From Heloderma charlesbogerti (taxonomy: Eukaryota > Chordata > Lepidosauria > Squamata > Helodermatidae), in the NCBI GenBank assembly GCA_026122225.1, contig JANEZZ010001958.1, positions 310,001 through 374,000 on the forward strand: a stretch of DNA of 64,000 nucleotides, written 5' to 3'. Below the pieces are notes generated by a model that ran no database searches, was not told where the DNA came from, and saw nothing but the letters and a program-made list of their open reading frames with translations. Shown here in pieces: positions 42,949-53,343 of the stretch. A program made the translations under genes and the position numbers. Positions within the stretch are counted from its first letter, which is position 1. The number at the start of each line of letters is the position of its first letter.

Positions 42949-43704
42949 TAGGGGTGCACGAAAGCCACTTACCTGGTCTCGCAGCTTTTCGCGGTGGGGG
43001 GGAGGCGCTTCGCTGCTCTCCCCCCGAAGTTCAGGCTGGGGGGGGGAGGCTTCCCGCCTCGCCCGGCCGAAATTCAGGCCAGGGGGAGGCTTCCCACCTC
43101 ACCTGGCCGAAATTCAGGCCGGGGAGGAGGCGCCTCGCCTCGCCCGGCCACGAAATAAAAAGTTAAAAAAAAAAACGCCCCCGTGATAGGCTACGTGAAT
43201 AGTGTTGCCCTTATTTTCACCGTAGTCTATGTAATCTTTACGTAGACTACAGCGACCAAATAAGGAACGTGAATGGCGGCTCCCTATGGGGGCCGCCATT
43301 AGCCATACGCGCTTTTTTTTTTTTTTTAAAGTCACCCGTGATAGGCTACGTGACGATTTACGTAGCCTATCATGGCTGACTTTGCAAATCTAGCTGTGAT
43401 AGGCTACGTTAATCGTCACGTAGCCTATCATGGGGGCGTTGTGTTTTTTTTAGTTTTATTGGAATGGCGGCGGCGGCAGCCGGTCAAAAGATCGGCTGCC
43501 ACCCCTGCCCCTGACAAAGACCCGACGAACCACCGCCGGGACCCGCCGCCAGGAGGGACATTCGGGAAAGGTAAGTCCCGTCTCGGGGGGGGTGCGGAGG
43601 GCGAGGGGGGTGCGGAGAATTTCTCCCTGAAACTTCTTCGGGTGGCCGAACACGTTGGCGCTCGGCCCCCCAAAGTTTTGGGGAGAAATTCTCCGCCAAC
43701 CCTA
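42949..43704 (+). mobile_element. Foldback hAT element, D-to-C, left palindrome arm deleted
   Basis: Perfect target duplication ATTACTGA (42941-42948 and 43705-43712). The D end is complete, but after the first GATAGGCTACGTGA (about 43185-43198) the sequence jumps to TAGTGTTGCCCTTATTTTC, the central block. The right arm is complete, including CArG box CCAAATAAGG near 43254, two hairpins, an AAAA-loop stem near 43478-43500 and AGGTAAGT near 43569. Confidence 0.93.
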
Positions 43705-43889
43705 ATTACTGAAATGCAAAAAGCTAGGGGTAACCAGCAGTGAGTTTTTGTGTGGAAGGACTGTTGAGCTTCATTCAGTTCTGGAATTCAAACAGAGATT
43801 ATGTGTTCTGAATTCTTTAATGATAAGAGTATGCCTTTTGCATCAGGTTTCAGTTGGGCTTTTATCTTATTGTTTTAAGGTCCTGCAAG

Positions 43890-44407
43890 TAGGGATGTCA
43901 GAGAAATCCACAATGGATTCAAATAAGTTTGGATTTGTATGATTCCACCTGAGTGTTCTTGCAGCAGAACAGCTTTTTCTGAGTTGCATGGACTTGCAGA
44001 CCAGGTTTTTCCTTTCTGGAATTGTATGTAAATGTAGTCATACAAAAATGCAAAAAAATGCTGGAACATATGCTAATATGTATGCATTCAACACACACAC
44101 ACACCCCACACACCCCATTTTATACATCTCTGATCTCTCCTCAATCTCTCTTCAGACTCTCTTCAGACTCTGTCGCATAGCAATCTTGTGTGTGTGCCCT
44201 GCTCATTGATGGTACGCTGAGCTAAGAAAAATATGTGAAATGTTATGTGCCACTGAACATGCTGTAAATTGTGGCAGACTTTTTTCATTCTTTTCCAAAG
44301 GGGGGAAATAAATCTGAATCCATCAATGAGCAGATGATGGAGCAAAGGGCAGCTGACAATCCACACAACACAGACGTAACAGATTTAACTAAATTTGTAT
44401 GTGCCGA
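43890..44407 (+). mobile_element. hAT-like nonautonomous element, family Z
   Basis: Starts TAGGGATGTCAGAGAAATCC; the right end is worn (TTTGTATGTGCCGA). Flanks CCTGCAAG / CCTGCATG match at 7 of 8. Body words (GATTCCACCTGAGTG, CACAACACAGACG) match other Z copies. Confidence 0.7.
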
Positions 44408-44439
44408 CCTGCATGCTGAAGTCTATCAAGGCAATGGCC

Positions 44440-44740
44440 TGATGGAGTAGAAGTTTGTTTATTTCAGCTGGTCATGAGCTATTTCTGTAAATTGTGATTT
44501 CTGAAAAATGGCAGCCATAAATAGCACCATTTACGCAAAATTGCAGGCGTAAATTAGACCATTGTGAGGAAATGGTGATTTTTGTAAGTAGCTTACTCAT
44601 GATTTCTAAGCAAAATGGTGCTTGCAGGCAAAGGGGATCCCCACGCTTGCCCACCTTGGCATGCACAGAGTCTGGCAAGTGTGGGGATCCATGGAATGGT
44701 ATCCAGGGGGCTGAGCTGGAAAGAAATTGGTCTCCATCTG
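44440..44740 (+). mobile_element. Old hAT-like foldback, family W fragment
   Basis: Shares TCATGATTTCTAAGCAAAAT and GGCAAAGGGGATCCCCACGC with the W copy at 40308. Ends not found. Confidence 0.6.
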
Positions 44741-44872
44741 CTCTGTGGTGGATAGGTTTTGCCAATGCTGAAGCTGCTATGGCCACTGTCAGACCCTGGA
44801 GGTTCTCCCCTCCTGTGTATAGGCCCCTATCTAGAAGGAGTTCTAGAGAGGAGATTCATATACAACAGAGAG

Positions 44873-44876
44873 AACG

Positions 44877-44950
<74 letters not shown>
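44873..44950. repeat. (GAAA)n(GA)n(GAAA)n microsatellite
   Basis: Perfect GAAA units around a GA run. Arg/Glu/Lys-rich frames across it (44572-45102, 44759-45274) are long only because the repeat lacks stops; no gene is indicated. Confidence 0.95.
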
Positions 44951-45941
44951 CGAGCAAACAAGCAAGCAATTCAACTGGCCAATCAGAGCACAATACACAC
45001 ACACCTGCAATTATTGGCAGACCTGTGCAGAATGTCCTTTCTTCCTTTCTTCCCTTTAGCCTTCATGAGCATTTACATTCTAGTTGGTCTTCTGCTCAGT
45101 GAAAATGAATACAGAATTCCCTTCATTTTGGCAAAGGAGAAGCTGGGGATGTCTTGCCAACACATTATGTATTCCTGGTTGCCACCCAAAGTACATGCCA
45201 GGGATAGGAGCTGCTCTTGTGCCTCTGAGATCAGGCATGATAAGCGGTTGTCATCATTCCAATTCAGGTATTAAGTCAACCTTCTTGACCACAACAGCTG
45301 GGGATTTTGGCATGGATCAACATGCAGGTGCATATGGTGGAGCCCCTAGGACTTCCTCTTTCTGCTCGAGTTTGGGCAGCTGTTTCCAACATCTAGGCTC
45401 TCCTTTCAGAGAAGCCATCCCCAACCTGGTCCCCTCCAGATGTGTTGGACTACAAATCCCAGCATCTCCCAGCCAGCCATGCTGAACTACAGATGTGTAG
45501 TCTGACGCATTGGGAGGACACCCAGCTGGGGAAGGCTGTTTTAAAACATCCTGTTTTGCATTTGAGGACACATCAGTTCAGGAATGGTGTTTCTCCTCTG
45601 AGCCAAGTTTCCCATTTCCACCTTAGCTTCGCTCCTATCTTGCTCTCTGTGAGACAACAAACTCAGTTTTAGATGTGCACAGGGATCCACCAAGGGCCAA
45701 ATCTAATGTGCATGGCAGATGATTATACTGGGATTCATGACATGCAGAAGTTTTCCCAGTGCTCCTGTGGCAACCATAACTTTCAAACCAGTCTGGACTT
45801 ATTTTTCACTGAGGTAGTCAGCCTATGTCTGGAATGGGCTGAAGTACTTCAGATTAGGGTTCAAAAATTGACTGCTCTTCCCCCTTCACAATCAACACCA
45901 CAATAGACAAAGCTTCAGGGTCATGCTAATTTATTTTGCTT
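44951..45941. other. No gene; one TTGGACT-type repeat arm
   Basis: CCCTCCAGATGTGTTGGACT and ACAAATCCCAGCATCTCCCA near 45427-45468 belong to the dispersed palindromic repeat noted at 6455. No gene. Confidence 0.45.
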
Positions 45942-45949
45942 GTGACTAG

Positions 45950-46888
45950 TAGGGATGTACAAAAGTCACTTACCTTTCCGCAGATTATGTTGATGGTGGT
46001 GGGGGGAGGCGTTCCGTCCCTCCCCCTGGAATCCTCAATGGGGGGGAGGCAATCTGTTACTCCCCCCTGGAATCCTCAGCGGCTGGCTGTGCTCCGCAGC
46101 AGCTCTGCGAAGCAGCTGGCCAGGCTCAGCCAGGCCAGAGCTGTCCACAGCCGGATTTCCGGCCGCAGAGGGCTCTGGGGAGAAAAAAAAAAACGCGTAC
46201 GCAAATGGCGGTGGCTATGGCCGCCGCCATTTGCATTCCTTATTTTTGACATCTTAAACTACGTAAATATTTACATAGACTATGACGGCAAAAACAAAGG
46301 GGAACGCAAATAGCGTAGCGGGCGCTATTTGCGTCCCTTTTTGATTCACCATTTTAGCCTACGTAAATATTTACGTAGGCTAAAACGGCGAATCAAAAAG
46401 AGACACAAATAGCGCCCGCTACGCTATTTGCGTTCCCTTTTGTTTTCGCAGTCATAGTCTACATAAATATTTACATAGACTAAGACGGCCAAAAATAAGG
46501 AATGCAAATGGCGGTGGCCATAGCTGCCGCCATTTGCATACACATTTTTTTTTTAAACCCAGCCATCATAGGCTACGTGAATCTTTATGTAGCCTATCAC
46601 GTCATTTTTTTTTAAAACCCAGCCATGATAGGCTACATAAATTTCTATGTAGCCTATCACATCGTTGTTGTTGTTTTTCACAAGACTGCAAATGGCGGCG
46701 GCGGCGGCAGCTGGTCAGAAGACCAGCCGCTGCAGCCGCCGCCGCACGGAAGATCCGCCCCAGGTAAGTCTTGTCCCGGGGGGGATCTGTGGGGGGGCGG
46801 CAGGCCGTTCCGCCATGGAGTTTGGGGGGCCAAATGCACTGTCATTCGGCCTCACCGAGATCCGTGGTGGAATTCTCTGACATCCCTA
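45950..46888 (+). mobile_element. Full-length foldback hAT element, A-to-B
   Basis: Starts TAGGGATGTACAAAAGTCAC and ends CTGACATCCCTA, flanks GTGACTAG / GCAACTAG (6 of 8, the pattern left by CpG decay of GCGACTAG). The core is symmetric around about 46362 (TTTTAGCCTACGTAAATATT and its mirror), with GCAAATAGCGTAGCGGGCGC and mirror outside, and GGTGGCTATGGCCGCCGCC further out. An AGAA-loop stem lies near 46709-46728 and donor AGGTAAGT near 46762. Confidence 0.93.
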
Positions 46889-46896
46889 GCAACTAG

Positions 46897-47132
46897 CCTC
46901 TTTACATATGCAGATGCCAGGAAACTCTCAGACTGTCTGAGGCCCCAGAACAACTAATCTGCAATCCCTAATTAGGGGAGACAAACCAGAGGGTAGTGAA
47001 GTTGCCAACAGTTTGGGTGTGAACCTCATGACCAGACAGGCCTCACAGTGATGCCCCTCCCTTAGGGTGGCTCCCTCCTACGTTGGCTTCCAAGAGTGGC
47101 TATCCTGGCACAGCGTCTGAGCCCTTCCCCTA
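46897..47132. other. Left part of an LTR-like repeat
   Basis: Continues into 47727-47990 once the foldback at 47141 is removed (CCCTAATTTTTCC joins CTTCTTTGCC). See the LTR-like entry. Confidence 0.4.
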
Positions 47133-47140
47133 ATTTTTCC

Positions 47141-47718
47141 TAGGGATGTACGAAAGTCACTTACCTGTTCGCGGATTACGTTGGGGGGGGGGAAGCATTC
47201 TGTCCCTCCCCCCACAAAATCCTGGCCAGCCGGCTCCGCTCCACAGGGATTCTGCGGAGCCGCCGGCCAGCTCTGCCAGCAGCCGGACATCCGGCCACTG
47301 GCTAGCAGGGACATAAATGGCGGTGGCCATAGCCAACACCGTTTGCATCCCTGCAGTCAGCCATGATAAGCTACGTAAATGTTTACATAGCCTATCACGT
47401 CTGACTTTAAAAAAACAAAAAAACACACGTACGGAAATGGACGCCACGCTATTTGCGTTCCCCTTATTTTCGCCATCTTAGTCTACGTAAATCTTGACAT
47501 AGACTAAGATGTGCCAAAATAAGGAATGCAAATGGCAGCAGCTGTACCTGCTGCCATTTGCGTACGCGCGGTTTTTTAAAAAAACGATCCGCCCCAGGTA
47601 AGTCTCATCCTGGGGGGGGGGGGCGGGTGGCAGGCCGTTCCGCCACTGATTTTGGGGGGGCGAGTGCACTGGCATTCGGCCTCCCCGAGATCCGTGGCGG
47701 AATCCTCTGACATCCCTA
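47141..47718 (+). mobile_element. Foldback hAT element, A-to-B, internally deleted
   Basis: Perfect target duplication ATTTTTCC (47133-47140 and 47719-47726). A single hairpin survives on the left (GATAAGCTACGTAAATG, about 47364-47400). The left arm is then cut (AAATGGACGCCACGC), the right arm lacks its GATAGGCTACGT hairpins, and after a short A tract comes GATCCGCCCCAGGTAAGT (to 47602). Confidence 0.92.
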
Positions 47719-47726
47719 ATTTTTCC

Positions 47727-47985
47727 TTCTTTGCCTTGCAACACTCCCTAGCATCTCTCGAATCATAACCCTCTTCATCCTCCTCCTTGGAAACTTGAGT
47801 TCTCACAGTGGAGGGAGGGGGCAGGGGCTCAGCCTGGTCCATCCGTTTGTCAAGGTCTTCAGAGGAATCTCTCCCAGGGTCTTGGCTCACTAGGGAGGGT
47901 CCCTCCCCTGGCCTCAGATCTAGCTGCTCCAGCTCTGATTCAGAACTGGAGCTGTCAGACATCTCAAGGTGCTTAGACTCATCAC
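47727..47985 (-). mobile_element. LTR-like repeat with Ser/Glu-rich frame
   Basis: A minus-strand frame begins MSDSSSSESELEQLDLRPGE and continues with GRDSSEDLDKRMDQ and EEDEEGYDSRDAREC. It resembles in composition and spacing the frame inside the solo LTR at 51616-52155 (SSSDSEEEQQSVGEGP). The most likely reading is a related LTR retrotransposon end; the ends themselves are not visible. Confidence 0.45.
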
Positions 47986-47990
47986 TGAGA

Positions 47991-48329
47991 TAGGGATGTC
48001 AGAGGAATCAGGGTGGGGGTGGAGCGCGCTACTTTCAACCTTAAATTGCAATATGTGTGCAAATGGCAACTACCATTTGCACGTATTACACAAATTACAG
48101 CCTCAATCTGTTCAAGTCACATAAATTATGGCCAATATGTGTGGAAATTATGCAAATTGCAGCTGCAACATCCTATTTATGCCATTAAAACACACACATG
48201 CACACAAGGTTCTTGGATTTGAGGAAGAAACACAGGGTTCAGCTTGCAAAGGCAAGCCAACTCAGGCCTGCCATGGAGATCCAGCAAGCCCCCAAAAGGC
48301 TGGTTTTCCCAGGGATGGACAACCCTATT
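47991..48329 (+). mobile_element. hAT-like nonautonomous element, family X
   Basis: Starts TAGGGATGTCAGAGGAATCA and ends GGATGGACAACCCTA, with GCCCCCAAAAGGCTGG before the right end as in other X copies. The flanks CACTGAGA / TTCAGACT do not match. Confidence 0.55.
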
Positions 48330-48398
48330 CAGACTGCATGTGATTGTATGTGTGTGGGGGGGTGTGGGTGAGGTGGGAGGGTGGCTGAGGGGTAATAT

Positions 48399-49024
48399 TA
48401 GGGATATACGAAACACCCACCTGCTGTTCCAGGGGGGTCCACAGGGGGGAGGTGATCCCTCCCTCCCCCCGGAATCTTCACCAGCCAGCTCTGCTCCATG
48501 GTGATTTCTCAGAGCTTCTGGCCAGCTCTGTAGAACCAGCTATATGGCTGCCATTGCTATACCGCTGGCTGAGGCTGAGTAACTTCGAATTCAAATGGCA
48601 TCCACTATGCCATTTGCAGCCGTAAAGGTCTTAGATTAAGCTAAATGCAGCCATAAATGCCTGCATTTAGCTTAAACTAAGGGCTTTACGGCTGCAAATG
48701 GCATCTGGTACATCATTTGCATCTGTGGTTTTTCACATGATAGGCTAGCCATTTACAGCTGCATTTAGCTTAATCTAAGACCTTTACAGCCGCAAATGGC
48801 ATAGTGGACACCATTTGTGTCCAGAGTCACTCAGCCTCAGCCAGAGATATGGCAATGGCAGCCATATTGCTGGTGCTATGGAGCCAGGGGTGAGGAGGAT
48901 CCAGCCGAGGAGGATTCCTCAGGAAGGCGGAGGTAGGTGCTCCATTTCTCCACGGACTCCGGAGGCCAGATTCTTTTGAATCCTGCCTCACTGGGGTCCG
49001 TGGAGGATTTCTCCACCATCCCTA
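48399..49024 (+). mobile_element. Foldback hAT element, TTAGATTAA core, A-to-B
   Basis: Starts TAGGGATATACGAAACACCC and ends CTCCACCATCCCTA, flanks GGTAATAT / AGTAATAC (6 of 8). The core repeats TTAGATTAAGCTAAATGCAG, its mirror and GGCTAGCCATTTACAGCTGC (48630-48780), with AAATGGCAT/ATGCCATTTG blocks outside. Same core as 4649 and 8743. Confidence 0.85.
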
Positions 49025-49032
49025 AGTAATAC

Positions 49033-49192
49033 ACTTTCAGCTGAGCTGAAATTGCTCAGAAGACATGTTTCTGTGAACATTTTGGAGATGTATTTTTTCC
49101 CACACACACAGCCTAGAAAAAGAAGCCTAGTCCACATTTTTTTTCCTGAAATTATCCACAACTTTTTTTTTTTGCAACCAGATGTGACCCCT

Positions 49193-49227
<35 letters not shown>

Positions 49228-49609
49228 CCCCAGAAAGAGACTCAGACTGGGGCATTTTGGACAATTCAAAATGGGGGTCGGGTTGCCACTACAGATGCTA
49301 CTGCTACCACTAGGGATGGCAGGAAACACTTAAACAAAACAAAGCAAACACCTTAGGATTAAAAAGGGAACGTTGTGCTACTTCCACTGCGAGTGGTGAG
49401 CCCCACCCCAATAATCTGTTGGATAATTTCTCCCCCTCTTTCCCCTCGGGAAATGCCATGAAATGGAATTTCTCTGCCCACAAATAGGGTGGAGAAGCCA
49501 TCTGCACACAGATCTAGGCTGAATGCTCTTCCATAGAAAACAAAAATTCCCTCCACAGAGAAAAGCCAGTGCTGCCTTCAGGTTTTGGAGGGCCCTTGGG
49601 TAGGCACCC
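49033..49609. other. No gene; (CA)n microsatellite
   Basis: A CA run lies at 49194-49226; the Cys/Val frame on its other strand is an artefact. Nothing else is recognised. Confidence 0.5.
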
Positions 49610-49617
49610 TCAATGGG

Positions 49618-50174
49618 TAGGGGTGTACAAACCCCACCTACCCGAGTCTGCTGGGGGGTCCGTGTGGGGGGAGGTGACCCATTCCTCCTCCCTGGAATCC
49701 TCCCCGTCCGGCTCCATTCTGTGGTGAGTCCGCAGAGCTGCTGGCTGGGTCTGTCCACCGCCGGACTGCCGGATTGCAGATGCAAATGGCGTCTGGCATA
49801 GCAGATGACATTTGCATCCCTGATCTTTGCTGTGATAGGCTACGTTAAATCTTTACGTAGCCTATTGCATGAAGGAACAGGGAGGCAAATGGCATATTTG
49901 CGTCCCTGTTCCCTCATGCGATAGGCTACATAAAGATTTACGTAGCCTATCACAGCAAACAGCAGGGGCGCAAATGGCGTCCACTACACTGGATGCCATT
50001 TGAGTCTGCAGTGTGGCAGCAGACAGACCTGGCAGCGGCAGGTAGGATCTGGCCGGTGCAAACTTCATGGGGTGGCGGAGGTGAGTGGTCTGTTCTGCTA
50101 CAGACTCCGGGGGGGGGTGGATTCTAAGACTTCAGCCTCATTGGAGTCCGTGGCGGAATTCTCCACCATCCCTA
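49618..50174 (+). mobile_element. Foldback hAT element, A-to-B, short
   Basis: Perfect target duplication TCAATGGG (49610-49617 and 50175-50182). Starts TAGGGGTGTACAAACCCCAC. Hairpins TGATAGGCTACGTTAAATC / TTTACGTAGCCTATTGCATG (about 49832-49870) and mirror (49917-49955) surround a GCAAATGGC/GCGTCCC centre. Confidence 0.93.
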
Positions 50175-50182
50175 TCAATGGG

Positions 50183-50424
50183 CCCCTCCCTCAGTGAGCC
50201 TCCTTTCTCTCCACCATTGTCACCATCTGCTCTTGCTCCTTATCATCTTCCTTATCACTGCTAGTACCAGTAGCTTGTTTGCCATGCAGAGAGCCAGTGA
50301 GGAAGTAGGCAGTGATGTCTACTCCTCCTCCTTCTCACCAGCACTCTTGTGTGGGCCAAGGCAAGAGGCAGGTGAACAATCAGGTTACAGACCCAGTTCC
50401 TTCACAGTTTCCTCCTTACTTTCT
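50183..50424. other. Old dispersed repeat piece, no gene
   Basis: GCAGAGAGCCAGTGAGGAAG and AGGCAGTGATGTCTACTCCT resemble 12740-12800 in the opposite orientation. Confidence 0.4.
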
Positions 50425-50936
50425 TGTCCCCTGATCACCTTTGTTTCCCTTCTCTGAACTCATTCAAGTTTATCAGGATCCTTCTTAAAGTGTGGGGACT
50501 AGAACTGGACACAGTATCTAAGGTGAGGTCTGACCAGCTCAGAGCACAATGGAACTATTGCATCCCATGGTTTCAAAACTATATTTCAATGGATGCACCC
50601 TAAAATTGCATTTGCCTTTTTTGCAGCCACATCCCACTGTTGACACACATTCAGCATGCAATCAACTACAACTCCGAGATCCTTTTCACATGTACCACTG
50701 CCAAGTCAGGTATCCCCCATCTTCCTATACATGTGCATTTGATGTCTCTTTTCTAAATAAACTAATAATAAAACTACAACAACAACAACAACAACAACCT
50801 TTGCATTTGTCTCTGCTACATTTCATTCCATTATTTTCTGTTACAGATGTTGGAGAAATCTGTTTGGGGGGTTGAGCTCAGTAAACTTCCATCAGCTTGC
50901 CCCCGCCCTGGCTCATTTTCTGCCAGTTGCCCTAAC

Positions 50937-51425
50937 TGGCAACTGAATGTCATGGTAGTCCAAGAGGGGGTGAGGTCCAGTGGACTACCCCCCCCTCAGC
51001 CTCCTGGACTCCAATCCATCGACCACCACACTCGCCCAACTTGGCACGTGGTAGGTTGGGAAAGCACGACAGTCACTGCTGGTCTGCCAAGGTACCATTT
51101 TATGTAAAAATGCCTGCTCAGCCTTTTTTGTATGCAAATGGAGGATGTAAAGTGGCCATTTACACAAGATTACAAGTGTGAATGGTCCATTCACACCTGT
51201 AATCTTGCATAAATGGCTGCTTTACGGCCACTATTTGCATAAATGGGGATTTACAATTAAGGCTGAGCCAACATCTTTTCATAAAAGGGTGGCTCAGTGA
51301 AGGATCAGATGGCTGCACACCACTTGCCAGGCGCCTGCAGACCTCCCAGAGGCTTGCTGCACATACCAAGCAGGGGCCCGGCAAGTGGCGTACGGCGCAG
51401 GACCCAGTAAGTGCATCCATCCCTA
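50937..51425 (-). mobile_element. hAT-like foldback, family W, nested in X
   Basis: Flanks GCCCTAAC / GCCCTAAT match at 7 of 8. The right end is GTGCATCCATCCCTA; the left end is worn. The core is a clear palindrome: AAGTGGCCATTTACACAAG ... TTGCATAAATGGCTGCTTT around GTGAATGGTCCATTCAC (51178-51194). Confidence 0.7.
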
Positions 51426-51615
51426 GCCCTAATTTGGTGTGCAGCAGGTAAAACCAGCTAGCAGATTTGAGGTGTTTTCTAATTTGCACAAATTCCAACT
51501 GTACTTTGCTCAGATGGCGGCTGTAATTTGCACTAATCTCTATTTGTGCCATTTACGGATGACACACACAAAATATGCAAAATGTCCCCGGAGTTGAGGG
51601 GAAACCCATGGCTCA

Positions 51616-52155
51616 TGTCAGGAGCGCCTTGGCGGCCTCTCTCAGTAGATTCCAATAGCCAACTCAAGACACAGATGAAAGGATTTATTTTCAAAGCTTT
51701 AATCCTTTTACAACTTAATGAGTCTTTCAGATGCTAATCACCAGCGACTAAAGCAAGGAACAGCAGAGAGGCCTAAGCTTCAAGTAGGCAGTTGATCCCC
51801 GTTTGAAAGAGAGTCACTTGAAGACCCAGAACTTATGGGCTAGGGAGAGATCCTCCTTCTTTCCCTTGGGTCCATGGGAGGTGTCCGTTGCTTGCATGCC
51901 AAATGGGCACTACGCCTCCTTTCCGCACCCTCCATTGGTCGTTGCTCCCTGCATCTGCGTCGAGCATCTAAGAAGCCCCCCTCCCACACTCCCTGACTGC
52001 CAGGGTCATTATCTATCTTAGGAATGCTGGCAGGAGGAATGTCTGCCAGGTGCTGAGCCTGTGAGGGATGAGCTGGCCCCTCTCCCACAGATTGCTGTTC
52101 TTCCTCAGAATCCGAACTGCTCTGAGGCTCTCTGGGTTCAGTTTCCACCCTGACA
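51616..52155 (-). mobile_element. Solo LTR of an LTR retrotransposon
   Basis: Begins TGTCAGGAGC and ends CACCCTGACA, so both termini are TGTCA...TGACA, and it is flanked by a perfect 5-bp duplication GCTCA (51611-51615 and 52156-52160). On the minus strand an AATAAA signal (GAAAATAAATCCTTTC, near 51690) lies about 70 bp before the LTR end, as expected for R/U5, and fixes the orientation. A minus-strand frame (51840-52148) opens near the LTR start with SSSDSEEEQQSVGEGP. No primer site or internal region remains; gypsy or ERV cannot be separated. Confidence 0.88.
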
Positions 52156-52350
52156 GCTCAGCTCCCAAATGCAAGCCTAGCTGTGCATGCCATTGAACTC
52201 CAGTGAGCTCAAAGAGGTCCAGATTTCCTGGTGACCAACATCCCTATTGTCTACCCAGTATTCTGACCTACCATAATCACTTTGAATGTTGCTTCTTCCT
52301 CCTAAGGAATTAGGTCTCCCACCCAGTTTTGTGTTCACTTGCAAACGGGA

Positions 52351-52814
52351 TAAGCTTGGGACCATTTTGGGCCTGGTGTCCACAACAGTGAACACACTAA
52401 CTCCAGAGGTTGATCTCTTTGACACACACAGCAGAAACAGTTTCGTTTAGCCAGACCTAGAGGAGAGTCCTCCCTCATCATTTGCAAAGAAGAACACTGA
52501 GTTCAGTGGACTGCACAGTGCTCAAGGCGCTGCATGTGTAAAACTGGAATGGAGGTGGTGTCACCTGGAGGCTGTTAACACTGAATGAATGACTAGAATG
52601 GACTCAAAGGGGCATTGGAGAACCACTGAAAGCCACAAGCAGTCACGATGTGCTCTTCCGGGGAAATGGTAGCTGGTTAAAAAATAAAATGAAGCTATGA
52701 ATCAAAAAGAGAGAGGTGTGTGGTGAGTGTGTGGGTGTGTGGAACTGTTCCCACATTATTTTTTAAAAGGAATGCCTGGCTATGCAAGCAACGTGCAGCA
52801 AAAAATTACCACGA
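52351..52814. other. No gene seen
   Basis: Nothing recognisable. Confidence 0.4.
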
Positions 52815-52945
52815 AACATAGGAAGTTGCTTTATAGCAGCTCAGAGGAGTGGTCCATTTAGCCTCACATCATCTACTCCAGAAGTAGACAACCCAGTTCT
52901 CCTCCAGATGTTTTGGACTATAGCTCCCATAAGCCCCAGCCAATA
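52815..52945 (-). mobile_element. tRNA SINE 3' tail plus TTGGACT-type repeat arm
   Basis: ACATAGGAAGTTGCTTTATA and GAGTGGTCCATTTAGCCTCA: the tRNA SINE 3' end on the minus strand. It is followed from about 52885 by CTCCAGATGTTTTGGACTAT and AGCTCCCATAAGCCCCAGCC, the dispersed repeat described at 6455. Confidence 0.65.
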
Positions 52946-53335
52946 TGGGGCAGCATGAAGGACCCCATCACTGAAGTCCATTTGACCCCCATCCCGAACC
53001 CTATCTTGGTTCCTGACTATCTTCCCTCATTCCACTGCGTCTGCTCAGGAGGAGGGAAAAGTCCCAGCTGCAGAGAATAAGGAAGCAGACCCATATGCAA
53101 TGGTTGAACCAGGAAGAGAAGGAGTTGGCAACATATACATAAGTGCTCACCTTTGCTCATTTGTATATAGAAGGTTCCGGGCCTTAATCCTCAGCATAGG
53201 GACTGGGGAGAATGTGGGGTTTTCTGCATTTTTAAATGATATGACCTAATTTGCACTTCCTGGATTAATATGTGGATCAGAATAGAGTTACCCTTCAGAC
53301 TGTGTACCTCTCCAAATTTTGAGATGCAGTTTGCA
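52946..53335. other. No gene seen
   Basis: No recognisable frame or repeat. Confidence 0.4.
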
Positions 53336-53343
53336 GCTTCAAA

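Larger units (their letters stand above)
50842..52246 (+). mobile_element. hAT-like element, family X, carrying a W element and a solo LTR
   Basis: Starts TACAGATGTTGGAGAAATC and ends TGACCAACATCCCTA. Flanks TTTTCTGT / TTGTCTAC match at 5 of 8, but both fit the TTTTCTGC that CR1 has at this point, so the duplication is credible. Its own right part contains GAGGTCCAGATTTCCTGGTG, the X signature. Confidence 0.75.
50425..52350 (-). mobile_element. Old CR1 LINE, split by a nested hAT cluster
   Basis: 50425-50841 (GGATCCTTCTTAAAGTGTGG, TTGCCTTTTTTGCAGCCACA) and 52255-52350 (AATCACTTTGAATGTTGC, ACCCAGTTTTGTGTTCAC) match successive parts of the CR1 at 31485, on the minus strand. A CAA run (50775-50800) lies inside. 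More diverged than the 31485 copy. Confidence 0.82.

Noticed and set aside
44572..45274. Frames of 171-176 aa across the (GAAA)n(GA)n run
   Set aside because: Open only because the microsatellite has no stops; flanking residues resemble nothing known.
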